Source: Spirochaetota bacterium
Lineage (GTDB): Bacteria; Spirochaetota; UBA12135; COTS27; JAFLEE01
Direction: 5' to 3'
NCBI GenBank assembly: GCA_017302015.1
Contig: JAFLEE010000004.1
Location: 62,001 to 126,000 of the forward strand
Length of the DNA stretch: 64,000 bases
Part shown: positions 1-8,418 of the stretch, piece after piece
Layout of the letters: each line of letters starts with the position of its first letter
Position numbering within the stretch: the first letter of the stretch is position 1
Notes under the pieces: model-generated
Seen by the model: only the letters and a program-made list of their open reading frames with translations
Told to the model about the DNA's origin: nothing
Databases searched by the model: none
Position numbers and translations under genes: made by a program

Positions 1-583
1 CATAGGGCCCCACGCGGACCATGTAGAGGGTCTTGCTGCCCACCTCGTTCTTCTGGCGCCAGTAGGATTTGAAGTTCTTCTGGTTCAGGGAAACCACCAT
101 CTTCTCGGCTTTCGCCTTATCGGAGGTGGAGATGAGTTGGAGGTAGAAATGGTCGCCCGGGGAGGTTTTGGAAACGGTCGAGGCCGGATCCGCGGCCCGC
201 GGCAATTGGGGTTTTCTCGCCGCGGGTTCCGGATTATCGAGGGCGAGCAAGACCCGGGAGGAGGTGCTATCGGCGCCTTTGGCTGCGGGAGTCTTGGTCG
301 CGCTCTGGCTTCGCGTAAAGGGAAGCGGCCGCTCGGGAGCGCCGTCTTTCCGCCCCTGGAGTTCGGGCTCGCTGGCCTCCGCCAGGCTCATTTCGGCGGC
401 GCCATCCGGGAGGGCATTGCTGGCGGCCGCGGCGAAGCCCGGCTTGGCGCCATCCCCCGATTTGATCCCCACGGCTAGGCCGAGGAAGAAAAAGAGGGCG
501 AAAAGGCAGAAAACCGAGACACCGACGGCGACCAGGCGCCCCCGGGTGAGGGAGAGGAGGTAAAGGGAGGGATTTTCTTCCAT
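1..583 (-). CDS. SPOR-domain membrane protein (C-terminus cut by window edge)
   Basis: The leftward frame opens with ATG at 583 and is still open at base 1, giving 194 visible residues. After a short cytoplasmic stretch there is one membrane span (about residues 17-39, with FCLFALFFFLGLAV), then a roughly 100-residue Pro/Ala/Ser-rich linker. From about residue 145 comes a SPOR-type domain (FYLQLISTSDKAKAEKMV, then a tyrosine/glycine strand ending LYMVRVGPY). This single span, periplasmic linker and SPOR order is that of FtsN/DedD-like proteins, which bind denuded septal peptidoglycan. It diverges from the CheX gene. The exact division role is inferred, and the missing end should complete the SPOR fold. 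Confidence 0.8.
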   Translation of the reverse strand, partial: MEENPSLYLLSLTRGRLVAVGVSVFCLFALFFFLGLAVGIKSGDGAKPGFAAAASNALPDGAAEMSLAEASEPELQGRKDGAPERPLPFTRSQSATKTPAAKGADSTSSRVLLALDNPEPAARKPQLPRAADPASTVSKTSPGDHFYLQLISTSDKAKAEKMVVSLNQKNFKSYWRQKNEVGSKTLYMVRVGPY

Positions 584-733
584 GAGGGATGCTCCAGACG
601 GGGGGGGGAAGGATTTTCCCCGCTATAGAGAGTTTCGGAAGAATTCCAAGGGCCTTGAGGACCGAATCCCCGGCGTGAATTTTCCGGGGCCCGGGAGCTT
701 TGAAAAAAGCGCCGGTCCATAATCCAATTCGCC

Positions 734-1207
734 ATGAACCTGGAATACATCAACGCCTTCACCATGTCGATGTGGGATATCCTCAAGAATTACCTCAATA
801 TCGACAGCCGCAAGGGCGCGGTGGAGGTGAAGGCCAATACGGCCCCGTTCAAGGGCGTGGCCGTGCTGGTGGGCATCACCGGCACCACCACCGGGAAGGT
901 CATCTTCGACATGGACCGCGACACCGGGTTCCGCCTGACGACGAAGTTCAACGACGAGTTCCACAGCGAGGTGAACGATATCTTCATCGCCACGCTCAAG
1001 GAGTTCGGCAACGTCGTCTGCGGCAAGGCCATCACGAACATGGGCAAGGCGGGCGACGGCCTCGACCTCACCACGCCCACCCTCATCCTGGGGGAGCACA
1101 TGGTGCTCGCTGAGGAGCGGGGCACCGAGATCATCATGGTCTCCTTCCATACCGACATCGGCCAGATCGACATCAACGTCATCATCAATTCGGTCACGCG
1201 CAATTAG
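734..1207 (+). CDS. CheX-like chemotaxis phosphatase family protein
   Basis: A 157-residue soluble protein of the CheC/CheX/FliY-type fold. CheX dephosphorylates the response regulator CheY-P. The central helix carries the ExxN signature (KEFGNVVCG, about residues 93-101), followed by the typical Gly-rich turn and a C-terminal strand set (TDIGQIDINVIIN). Length matches stand-alone CheX. No cheY or cheA is in view, but a CheW lies at 49.7 kb. The start codon is preceded by CATAAT at 718-723 and no Shine-Dalgarno is visible. The stop codon lies 1 nt before aroB, so the two are probably co-transcribed. The family call is good; target specificity is not shown. Confidence 0.8.
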   Translation: MNLEYINAFTMSMWDILKNYLNIDSRKGAVEVKANTAPFKGVAVLVGITGTTTGKVIFDMDRDTGFRLTTKFNDEFHSEVNDIFIATLKEFGNVVCGKAITNMGKAGDGLDLTTPTLILGEHMVLAEERGTEIIMVSFHTDIGQIDINVIINSVTRN

Positions 1208-1208
1208 C

Positions 1209-2330
1209 ATGGGGCCCTTCCGACGCGGCGCGCTCCAGGTGCGCACGGCCTCCAAGGCCTACCCCATCCACCTCGGCGAAGAGCCCGCGGCCGACGTTTT
1301 CCGCGGCATCCTCGAGCGGTTCGCCAACCGCAAGATCGCCGTCATCACCGACAGCCACCTCGCCGGCGCCTACCAGGACGCCCTCCACGGGGCCTTCGCG
1401 GACGCGGGCCGCGAGATGGACCTCCTCATCCTCCCCGCCGGGGAGCGGTCCAAGACGCGGGGCGTGAAGGAGAAGATCGAAGACGCCCTCCTCGAGCGCA
1501 AGTACGACCGCGGCTGCCTGCTCATCGCCCTGGGCGGCGGGGTGGTCGGTGACCTCGTGGGCTTCACCGCGGCGACCTACCTGCGCGGCGTCTCTTTTGT
1601 GCAGGTCCCCACCTCGCTGCTCGCCATGGTCGATTCCAGCGTGGGCGGGAAGACCGGCGTCGACACCCCGTTCGGCAAGAATCTCGTGGGGGCCTTCTGG
1701 CAGCCAGAGGCCGTCTACCTCTCCATCGATTTCCTAAAGACCCTCCCGCCCGCCGAATTCCTCCAGGGGTTCGGCGAGATCCTCAAGTACGGGTTCATCA
1801 TGAGCCCGTCCCTCGACCGGCGCCTGGCGAAGGACCGCGAAGCGATCCTGGGGGGGGATCCCGCCGCGCTCCTTCCCGTCATCCGGGAGTCCCTCGCCAT
1901 CAAGCGAGACGTCGTCGGGAAGGACGAGCGCGAAACGGGCGGCCTGCGGCGCACCCTCAATTTCGGCCATACCGCGGGCCACGCCATCGAGCTCCTCTCC
2001 CGCTACCGGCTTTCCCACGGCCTGTGCGTCTCCATCGGCATGGCCATCGAGGCCGACGTCTCGGTGCGCATGGGCCTGCTCGCCCCCGCCGCGCGGGATA
2101 CGATCAAGGAACGCCTGCGCTCCTACGGCCTCCCGGTCTCGGTGCCGAGGGCCATGGGTTTCCCGGCGCTCTACTCGGCCATGCTCTCCGACAAGAAAAG
2201 CGGCGCCGACGGGGTGAAACTCACCCTCCTCGATCGCCTGGGCCACTGCGCCAAGGGCCCGGCGAAAGACTACGCCATCCCCGTCCCCCAGAAAATCCTC
2301 GCCGAGGCCTTCGCGGGGGCCCGGAAATAG
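1209..2330 (+). CDS. aroB: 3-dehydroquinate synthase
   Basis: Cytoplasmic NAD-dependent enzyme turning DAHP into 3-dehydroquinate, the second step of the shikimate pathway. The 373 residues fit the family. Clear motifs are GGGVVGDLVGFTAATYLRG (about residues 107-125), the VDSSVGGKTGVD stretch, KNLVGAFWQP, GFGEILKYG and the metal-ligand NFGHTAGHAIE segment. The start ATG lies 1 nt after the CheX stop, suggesting translational coupling. No other aro genes are nearby. Confidence 0.97.
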   Translation: MGPFRRGALQVRTASKAYPIHLGEEPAADVFRGILERFANRKIAVITDSHLAGAYQDALHGAFADAGREMDLLILPAGERSKTRGVKEKIEDALLERKYDRGCLLIALGGGVVGDLVGFTAATYLRGVSFVQVPTSLLAMVDSSVGGKTGVDTPFGKNLVGAFWQPEAVYLSIDFLKTLPPAEFLQGFGEILKYGFIMSPSLDRRLAKDREAILGGDPAALLPVIRESLAIKRDVVGKDERETGGLRRTLNFGHTAGHAIELLSRYRLSHGLCVSIGMAIEADVSVRMGLLAPAARDTIKERLRSYGLPVSVPRAMGFPALYSAMLSDKKSGADGVKLTLLDRLGHCAKGPAKDYAIPVPQKILAEAFAGARK

Positions 2331-2358
2331 GCGGGGGCCTCGCAAGGGAGTTCGCGAG

Positions 2359-3192
2359 ATGTGTGGACGATACTCCCGGACCCGAAACAAACAGGAGATC
2401 ACCGAGTTCTTCTATGTCGAAGAGTTCGCCAGCGAGCCGATCCCGCGCTGGAATATCGGGCCCATGCAGAGCGCCGGGGTCGTGCTTTCCCGCGGGGGAA
2501 AGCGCGTCTACCAAGACCTCCAATGGGGGTTCAAACCTCCCTGGGGCAAAACAACCCTCATCAATTCCCGGGCCGACCACCTGCTTGAAAGCCGCTTCTT
2601 CTCGCCGCTTTTGCGCGCCGGCAAGCGCTGCCTCTTCGTGGCCGACGGGTATTACGAGTTCGTGGAGAAGGACGGCCTCAGCCTACCGTTCTATACGACG
2701 CTTCGGGACCGCGGCTTCATGGCCTTCGCCGGCTTATGGGACGATGTGAAGCCTTCCCCGGCGGCGCCGAAAGTCCGCAAGGCCAAGCCGGAATCGAGCC
2801 AACTCACCTTTTCCTTCGAGGCCCCCCCGCAGGAAGGGGACGCCGCCCCCGCCATGGGCCGCGGCGAAGACCGCCCCACCGACGCCTCCGCGAAGGGCGG
2901 CGGCCCCGGGGAACTCCCCGATGGGGCGCCCCGGCCGACGGCCTTCATCATCACCACCGAGCCCAATGCCCTCATGCTCCAGGTGGGCCATGACCGCATG
3001 CCGGTGATCCTGGATCCCCCATCCTGGGAAGCCTGGCTCGATGCGCGGACGCCGGTGGCCGAAGTCTTTCCCCTCCTCAAGATGCTCGACCCGGCTCGCA
3101 TGCAGTCTTGGTTCGTGCGCCCCCTGGTCAACCGCCTCGCCCACGACGCCCCGGATTGCATCGAGGCGGTGGGCGGCGTTCTGACGGCCTGA
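2359..3192 (+). CDS. yedK: SRAP-domain protein (YedK/HMCES family)
   Basis: SOS-response-associated peptidase family, whose characterised members crosslink through Cys2 to abasic sites in single-stranded DNA. The protein begins MCGRYSRT, so the N-terminal Met is followed directly by the catalytic Cys. Further family motifs are NSRADHLLE, the active-site glutamate in GYYEFVEKDG, and the C-terminal TTEPNALMLQVGHDRMPV with the conserved His. At 277 residues it is longer than E. coli YedK. The extra length is a low-complexity insert of about 60 residues (about 130-190) between the Glu and His motifs. It sits upstream of lexA-imuB-dnaE2, which supports a DNA-damage role. The ATG at 2359 is fixed by the need for Cys at position 2. 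Confidence 0.93.
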   Translation: MCGRYSRTRNKQEITEFFYVEEFASEPIPRWNIGPMQSAGVVLSRGGKRVYQDLQWGFKPPWGKTTLINSRADHLLESRFFSPLLRAGKRCLFVADGYYEFVEKDGLSLPFYTTLRDRGFMAFAGLWDDVKPSPAAPKVRKAKPESSQLTFSFEAPPQEGDAAPAMGRGEDRPTDASAKGGGPGELPDGAPRPTAFIITTEPNALMLQVGHDRMPVILDPPSWEAWLDARTPVAEVFPLLKMLDPARMQSWFVRPLVNRLAHDAPDCIEAVGGVLTA

Positions 3193-3255
3193 GAGCTCCC
3201 GGGCCTCCCGCGGCGACGGCCCCCGAATCAGGCCGCTTGGCGGACAATATTTGAC

Positions 3256-3303
3256 TTGACAGTTCCCGAGGTCCGGTCGAAAATATACACCTAAATATAC
3301 ACC
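3256..3303 (+). promoter_or_regulatory. lexA promoter region with tandem 11-bp repeat (candidate SOS operator)
   Basis: Upstream of lexA there is a TTGACA at 3256-3261, overlapped by another TTGAC at 3251, then an AT-rich stretch. Two identical 11-bp copies of AAATATACACC lie at 3281-3291 and 3293-3303, separated by one T. They stand out against the GC-rich background and occupy the likely -10/+1 zone. LexA repressors usually autoregulate, so this is the best operator candidate; no known LexA box was recognised. The -10 hexamer itself is not clear. Confidence 0.5.
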
Positions 3304-3350
3304 CACGCATGGGCCCGCTCGAATTCGCCGGGGCCCCGCGGCGCGAAAGC

Positions 3351-3965
3351 ATGCCCAAACTCACCCCCGTCGAAAAACGCTTCCTCGATCTCATCCGCCG
3401 CGCACTCAAGGGAGAGGGCGAATCGCCGACCTTCGACGAACTACGGCGGGCCATGGGGTGGGGCGCGGTGAACATGGTCACCAAGTACGTGGAGCGCCTG
3501 CGCAAGAAGGGGCTCATCCTCACGGGCCCGTCGGGGTCCAAGCGGTCCATCCGCCTCGTCGAGGAGCATCGCCGCGGGGCCGTCAGCCTGCCGCTCTGGG
3601 GCGTGGTGCACGCCGGGCCGCTGACCGAGGGGCACGAGGCGATGGGAGAACTCATCGACGCCCCCGAGTGGATGGTCCCGCCCCACGCCGATTGCGGGTT
3701 CCTCCAGGTGCGGGGCGATTCCATGAAAGACAAGGGCATCTTCGACGGCGACTACGTGCTCCTGCGCCGCCAGGCCACGGCCGAGAACCGCCAGACGGTG
3801 GTGGCGGGGGTCGGGGGGGCCATGACGCTCAAGCAGATCTTCTTCCATCCCGACTGCGTCGAACTCATCCCCTTCAACCCCGACCTCAAGCCCATCCGCG
3901 TCGCCGCCATCGAAGATCTGCGCATCGTGGGGGTCTGCCTGGGGCTCATCCGCCGGCGCATCTGA
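3351..3965 (+). CDS. lexA: LexA-type autocleaving SOS repressor
   Basis: A 204-residue repressor: N-terminal winged helix-turn-helix (about 1-70, SPTFDELRRAMGW) and C-terminal S24 peptidase fold. The self-cleavage Ala88-Gly89 (VVHAGPL), catalytic Ser124 (GDSMKDKGIFDGDYV) and Lys161 (AMTLKQ) are all present. The Ser-Lys distance of 37 residues equals that of E. coli LexA. RecA-stimulated cleavage is expected. The ATG at 3351 (MPKLTPVEKRF) fits the family N-terminus; an in-frame ATG at 3309 would add 14 residues and touch the upstream repeat. The stop codon is 1 nt from imuB, so it should be co-expressed with the polymerases it would repress. Confidence 0.9.
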   Translation: MPKLTPVEKRFLDLIRRALKGEGESPTFDELRRAMGWGAVNMVTKYVERLRKKGLILTGPSGSKRSIRLVEEHRRGAVSLPLWGVVHAGPLTEGHEAMGELIDAPEWMVPPHADCGFLQVRGDSMKDKGIFDGDYVLLRRQATAENRQTVVAGVGGAMTLKQIFFHPDCVELIPFNPDLKPIRVAAIEDLRIVGVCLGLIRRRI

Positions 3966-3966
3966 G

Positions 3967-5115
3967 ATGGGCGCCCCCCTCGTCTTCTTCCTGAGCCTGC
4001 CCCATTTCCCCAGCGAGGCGGCCTTGCGGGCCCGGCCCGACCTCAAGGGTCGGCCCTTCGTGGTGGCCACGGGCGACGGGGGGCGGCGGCGGGTGCTCGA
4101 CGTCTCCCCCGAACTCCGGGGCCGCGGCGTCTGGAAGAACATGCTCCTCGACCGCCTGCCCCCGGGTTTGCGCCCCGAGATCGTGCCGGTCGACGCCCAC
4201 GCCCTGCGCCGCGCCTCCGAAGAACTCATCGTCCACCTCGACCGCTACTCCCCCGTGGTGGCGAGCCCCCGGGCGGGGGAGTACTACCTCGACATGAAGG
4301 GCACGCAGAGCCTCATGGGCCGCCCCCTGTCGTCGGCCGGGGCGATCCTCTCCGAAGTCCGTAGAGTCTTCGACTCTACGGGCCGCGTGGGCATCGCCGA
4401 GACCAAACTCCTCGCCTTCCTGGCCGCCCGGGCGGCGCCCCTCCAGGGGGCGTTCGAGGTGTGGGGGGGATGCGGCCTCGCTTTCCTCCACGCCATGCCC
4501 ATCCCGTGGCTGCCGGGCCTGGGGGCGGCCACCCGCCTCTCCATGCGGGGCGAGTACGGCCACCAGACCCTGGGCGAATTGGCGGCCTACGGCGAAGGCG
4601 ATCTGCGCCTGCTTTGGGGCGAAGAGGGGGCCCTGGCCCACCGGGCGGTCACCGGGCGCCTCATCGAAGACCTCGTGCCCTACCGCTTCGAGCGGTCGGT
4701 GGAGGTCGAGATCCCCCTGGGCGTCCACGACCGGGAGGCCTCGCGCCTCGCCCTCGATCTCGCCCTGGTCGAGGCGGCCCGCAAATTGCGCCTCGAGGGC
4801 GCCTTCGCCCACCGCTTCGACCTCGAGGTGGCCTACGGCGACGGGCGCTCGGCCCGCTTCGAGAAGCGGCTTAAGGTCCCCGGGTTCCACGAGCGGGGGC
4901 TTCGACTCGAGGTGCGGCCCGTCCTCGACGAGGCCCTCACGCGGCGCATCTACGCGGTGAAGGCGGTGCTGGTCTTGCGCGATCTGCGCCCCCCGGCGCG
5001 CCAACTCTCGCTCATGGCCGACGACGGGCGGGAAGACCGCATCGTGCGGGCCTTCGACCAGGTGCGCGCGCGCTGGGGCCGAAGCGTGCTCCGCCTGGGC
5101 TTCGAACCCGGGTGA
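3967..5115 (+). CDS. imuB: ImuB-like Y-family DNA polymerase homologue, probably non-catalytic
   Basis: A 382-residue Y-family (DinB/UmuC-like) protein. The palm aspartates of active family members are missing: the N-terminal strand reads FFLSLPHF with no Asp, and the usual SxDE motif is replaced by RAGEYYLDMKG (about 102-112). This loss is typical of ImuB, which acts as a hub for DnaE2 rather than a polymerase. A clamp-binding motif QLSLM (about 346-350) is followed by the standard C-terminal helix. It sits between lexA (1 nt) and dnaE2 (12 nt), with no imuA. It is shorter than proteobacterial ImuB, lacking the long C-terminal extension. Confidence 0.85.
   Translation: MGAPLVFFLSLPHFPSEAALRARPDLKGRPFVVATGDGGRRRVLDVSPELRGRGVWKNMLLDRLPPGLRPEIVPVDAHALRRASEELIVHLDRYSPVVASPRAGEYYLDMKGTQSLMGRPLSSAGAILSEVRRVFDSTGRVGIAETKLLAFLAARAAPLQGAFEVWGGCGLAFLHAMPIPWLPGLGAATRLSMRGEYGHQTLGELAAYGEGDLRLLWGEEGALAHRAVTGRLIEDLVPYRFERSVEVEIPLGVHDREASRLALDLALVEAARKLRLEGAFAHRFDLEVAYGDGRSARFEKRLKVPGFHERGLRLEVRPVLDEALTRRIYAVKAVLVLRDLRPPARQLSLMADDGREDRIVRAFDQVRARWGRSVLRLGFEPG
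4359..4381 (+). repeat. Perfect intragenic inverted repeat
   Basis: Inside imuB, arms CCGTAGAGTC (4359-4368) and GACTCTACGG (4372-4381) flank a TTC triloop. The 10-bp perfect stem encodes ordinary residues (RRVFDSTG), so its perfection is not forced by the protein. Confidence 0.75.
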
Positions 5116-5127
5116 GATCCCGCGCCC

Positions 5128-8100
5128 ATGCAGTCCTTCGTCCCCCTCGAAACCCACTCCATGTACTCCCTGGGCGAGGGAACGCTGCGGCCCTCCGAAC
5201 TGGCCGCCCTGGCCAAGGCCGCCGGCCAGGCCTACCTGTCGGTGGCCGATACCAATAGTTTCGCGGGCCTCGTCAATGTCCTCCAGGCCTGCCAGGCGGC
5301 GGGGCTCAAGCCCCTGGTCGCCGCCCGGCTCAAGCAGGGGGGGGTCGAGGCCCTCCTCATCGCCCGGTCGATGCGGGGCTACGCCCGCATCTCCCACCTC
5401 ATCTCGCGCATCCACCTCGAGGCGGGCTTCCAATTGGGGGCGGAACTCGCCCACCATCCCCCCGAGGCCTGCTACGTCATCACCGCCGAGCGCGCCCTCC
5501 TCGCGCCCCGCCACCCGGGCTATTTCGCGGAGATCCACGCCCAGAAGCCGGGCTACGGCGATGCCTACCGTTTCGCCAAGGCCAACGCCATCCCCCCGGT
5601 GCTCCTTTCCCCCTCCTATTTCCGGGACCGGGCCGATTTCGAGACCCATCGCACCCTCTGCGCCATCCACCGGGCCAAGAACGTCTGGGATCTTTCCCCG
5701 GGCGAACTCCAGTCGCCCGACGCCTTCTTCCCCGACCGCGCCGTCGTGGCGGGCCTCGCCGAGCGCTTCGCCCCCATGCCCGACGCGCTCTCCAACGCGG
5801 GGCGCATCGCCGAGGCCGCCCAGTTCCCGTTCCCCCTGGGCCAACTCTATTTCCCGAAACTCGACGGCGACAGCTACGACCGCCTGCGCGCCAAGTGCCT
5901 GGAGAACGCGCCGAGGCGCTACGGCGCCCTCACCCCCGCCGTGCGGGAGCGCCTGGCCCACGAACTCGAGATCATCCGCAAGAAGGGCTTCTGCGATTAT
6001 TTCCTGGTGGTGGAGGATATCGTGCGCCACGGGGGGATGTACACCTGCGGGCGCGGGAGCGCGGCGGCCTCCATCGTCTCCTACCTCCTCTTCATCACCC
6101 ACGTCGACCCCCTCGCCCACCGCCTCTACTTCGAGCGCTTCCTCAACGAGGCCCGCCCCGACCCCCCCGACATCGACATCGACTTCGCCTGGGACGAGAA
6201 GGACAAGGTCACCCAGTACGTCTTCGACGCCCACGGGGCCAAGTGCGCCCGGGTGAGCAACCATATCCGCTACTCGGTCAAGAGCGCGCTCCACGAGGTG
6301 GCCAAGATCCACGGCGTGCCCGAGAGCGAGATCATGGCCCTCACCCGGCACATCTCGACCTATTACGACAAGGCCAAGGACGAGTTCATCGACGTGAGCG
6401 AGAACAAATTGGGGGCCGACGCCAGCGAGACCTGGAAGAAGGTGGTGCGCCTGGCGGTGCGCTTAAGCGGCCTGCCGCGCTTCCTCGGGCTGCATTGCGG
6501 GGGGACGATCGTGGTGCCCAAGGCGGTCTCCTACTACGCCCCCGTCTACCGCTCGGCCAAGGGCTTCCCCGCCATCCAGTGGGAGAAGGACCAGACGGAG
6601 GATTTCGGCCTGGTGAAGATCGATCTCTTGGGCAACCGCTCCCTCGCCGTGGTGCGCGACGCCCTGCGCGATTTGGAGGAGAACGAGGGGCTCAAGATCC
6701 CCTACGAGCACCTCGACCCGCTCCAAGACGGGGCGACCCAACGCGCCCTGGCCCTGGGCGAGACCATCGGCGTGTTCTACGTCGAGTCGCCGGCCATGCG
6801 CCAGCTCCAGAAGAAGACGGGGGTGGGCGACTACGAGCACCTCGTCATCCACTCCTCGATCATCCGCCCCGCCGCCAACGACTTCATCAACGACTACATC
6901 CGCCGCCTCAAGGGCGAGCCCTGGACGCCGCTGCTCCCCGAGATGGGCGAGATCCTCCAGGAGACCTACGGCATCATGGTCTACCAGGAGGACATCTCGA
7001 AGGTCGCCGTGCGGGTGGCCGATTTCACCGTGGGCGAGGGGGAGGAACTCCGCAAGGTCATCGGCAACCCGCGCAAGGAGAAGCGCAAGGCCGAACTCCA
7101 GGCGAAACTGCGGGGGAACATGGCGAATCGGGGCATCCCGCAGGAGACCATCGCGAAGATCTGGGACATGATCGAGTCCTTCAGCGGCTACTCGTTCTGC
7201 AAGCCCCATAGCGCCAGCTACGCCCAGCTCAGCTTCAAGGCCTGCTGGCTGAAGGTGCACCACCCGGCCGAGTTCATGGCCGGGGTGCTCACCAACCAGG
7301 GCGGCTTCTACGGCCCCAGCGCCTACCTCGCCGAGGCGCGGCGCATGGGGCTCGCGGTGCACGCCCCCGACGTGAACCTCTCGCGCCGCGGGTATTTCGG
7401 GCGCCGCCGCGACCTGTACGCCGGCTTCATGGCGATCAAGGACCTCCCGGGGGCCGCCATCGACCGCCTGCTGGAGGCCCGGCGCAAAGACGGGGCGTTC
7501 ACGGGCCTCGCCGAATTCATGGCGCGCACCGGGATCTCCCTCGCCGACACGCGCACCCTCATCCGCGCCGGCTGCTTCGAGCGGTTGGAGGGGCCCCACG
7601 TGCCCCGCCTCCTCTACGCGGCGGCGCGCCTCGACGCGATGCGCGGGCTCGGGGGCCAACTCGCGGCGGAAAGCGCCTCCTTGGAATCGCTCACCCGCGG
7701 CCCGGCCTTCCAGGAGCCGACCCCCGCCGATCGGATCCTCGCCGAACTCTCGGCCTTCGGGTTCATCCTTTCCGTGCACCCCATGGCTTTCTGGGGGAAA
7801 TTCTTCGACCTACCCGGCCGCGTGCTGGCTCGCGAGGTCGCCCGCCACGCCGGGCGCACGATCACCGTCGCCGGGGTCCTCATCACCACCAAGACCGTGC
7901 AGACCAAGCACGACGACCTCATGAAGTTCGTCACCTGGGAGGACGAGACGGGCGTGCTCGAGTGCGTGCTCTTCCCCGCGGTCTACGAGAAGTACGGCAA
8001 GCGCCTCGAGACCCTGGCCCCCTACCGCATGCGCGCCCGGGTGGACGTCGAGTTCGGCACGTGGATCCTCAACGTCAGCGAAGTGGAGCGCCTCGACCCG

Positions 8101-8340
8101 CAAGCGGCCCGACGGCGGGATTCGGGGGCGGGCAGGCCATTCGGCGGCACGTCTGCGGGGGGAAGCGGGATGGCCCGCCCCCTGCCCCCATCGCGTCCGC
8201 AGGAACGACCGAGCCGCAAGAACCCACGCCTCCCCGCATCCTCCACCGGGCAAACGCCCCCTGATCCCCGGGCTTCCAAGGCTTCCCCGCCCGACACGCG
8301 CGCGGATTTGCCTTCATCGACCATCGGGATTAGCCTATAG
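5128..8340 (+). CDS. dnaE2: DnaE2 (ImuC) error-prone DNA polymerase III alpha subunit
   Basis: A 1070-residue C-family polymerase. The order is a PHP domain (about 1-270), palm with the catalytic PDIDIDF Asp triad (about 347-353), fingers (GEGEELRKVIGNPRKEKR), the FSGYSFCKPHSASYA block, a helix-hairpin-helix region and an OB-fold (about 905-990). The PHP metal site is degraded: the usual HxH start reads LETHSMYS. That argues against proofreading and fits DnaE2. The last 70 or so residues are a Pro/Arg/Ser-rich tail of unknown role. It should act with the upstream ImuB and the beta clamp in translesion synthesis under LexA control. Housekeeping DnaE is less likely given length and neighbours. 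Confidence 0.92.
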   Translation: MQSFVPLETHSMYSLGEGTLRPSELAALAKAAGQAYLSVADTNSFAGLVNVLQACQAAGLKPLVAARLKQGGVEALLIARSMRGYARISHLISRIHLEAGFQLGAELAHHPPEACYVITAERALLAPRHPGYFAEIHAQKPGYGDAYRFAKANAIPPVLLSPSYFRDRADFETHRTLCAIHRAKNVWDLSPGELQSPDAFFPDRAVVAGLAERFAPMPDALSNAGRIAEAAQFPFPLGQLYFPKLDGDSYDRLRAKCLENAPRRYGALTPAVRERLAHELEIIRKKGFCDYFLVVEDIVRHGGMYTCGRGSAAASIVSYLLFITHVDPLAHRLYFERFLNEARPDPPDIDIDFAWDEKDKVTQYVFDAHGAKCARVSNHIRYSVKSALHEVAKIHGVPESEIMALTRHISTYYDKAKDEFIDVSENKLGADASETWKKVVRLAVRLSGLPRFLGLHCGGTIVVPKAVSYYAPVYRSAKGFPAIQWEKDQTEDFGLVKIDLLGNRSLAVVRDALRDLEENEGLKIPYEHLDPLQDGATQRALALGETIGVFYVESPAMRQLQKKTGVGDYEHLVIHSSIIRPAANDFINDYIRRLKGEPWTPLLPEMGEILQETYGIMVYQEDISKVAVRVADFTVGEGEELRKVIGNPRKEKRKAELQAKLRGNMANRGIPQETIAKIWDMIESFSGYSFCKPHSASYAQLSFKACWLKVHHPAEFMAGVLTNQGGFYGPSAYLAEARRMGLAVHAPDVNLSRRGYFGRRRDLYAGFMAIKDLPGAAIDRLLEARRKDGAFTGLAEFMARTGISLADTRTLIRAGCFERLEGPHVPRLLYAAARLDAMRGLGGQLAAESASLESLTRGPAFQEPTPADRILAELSAFGFILSVHPMAFWGKFFDLPGRVLAREVARHAGRTITVAGVLITTKTVQTKHDDLMKFVTWEDETGVLECVLFPAVYEKYGKRLETLAPYRMRARVDVEFGTWILNVSEVERLDPQAARRRDSGAGRPFGGTSAGGSGMARPLPPSRPQERPSRKNPRLPASSTGQTPPDPRASKASPPDTRADLPSSTIGISL

Positions 8341-8418
8341 GCGTAGTGGAGCCCGGAAGGCTCCCATGCGGGCGTGGCAGAAGGATGCCGAACAGAACGC
8401 CACGCGAGAGGAACATCC

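Noticed and set aside
3946-6351. Long open frame on the minus strand opposite imuB and dnaE2 (about 800 codons)
   Set aside because: Antisense shadow of GC-rich genes: biased Gly/Ala/Glu/His composition, no domain, and the plus strand carries clear families.
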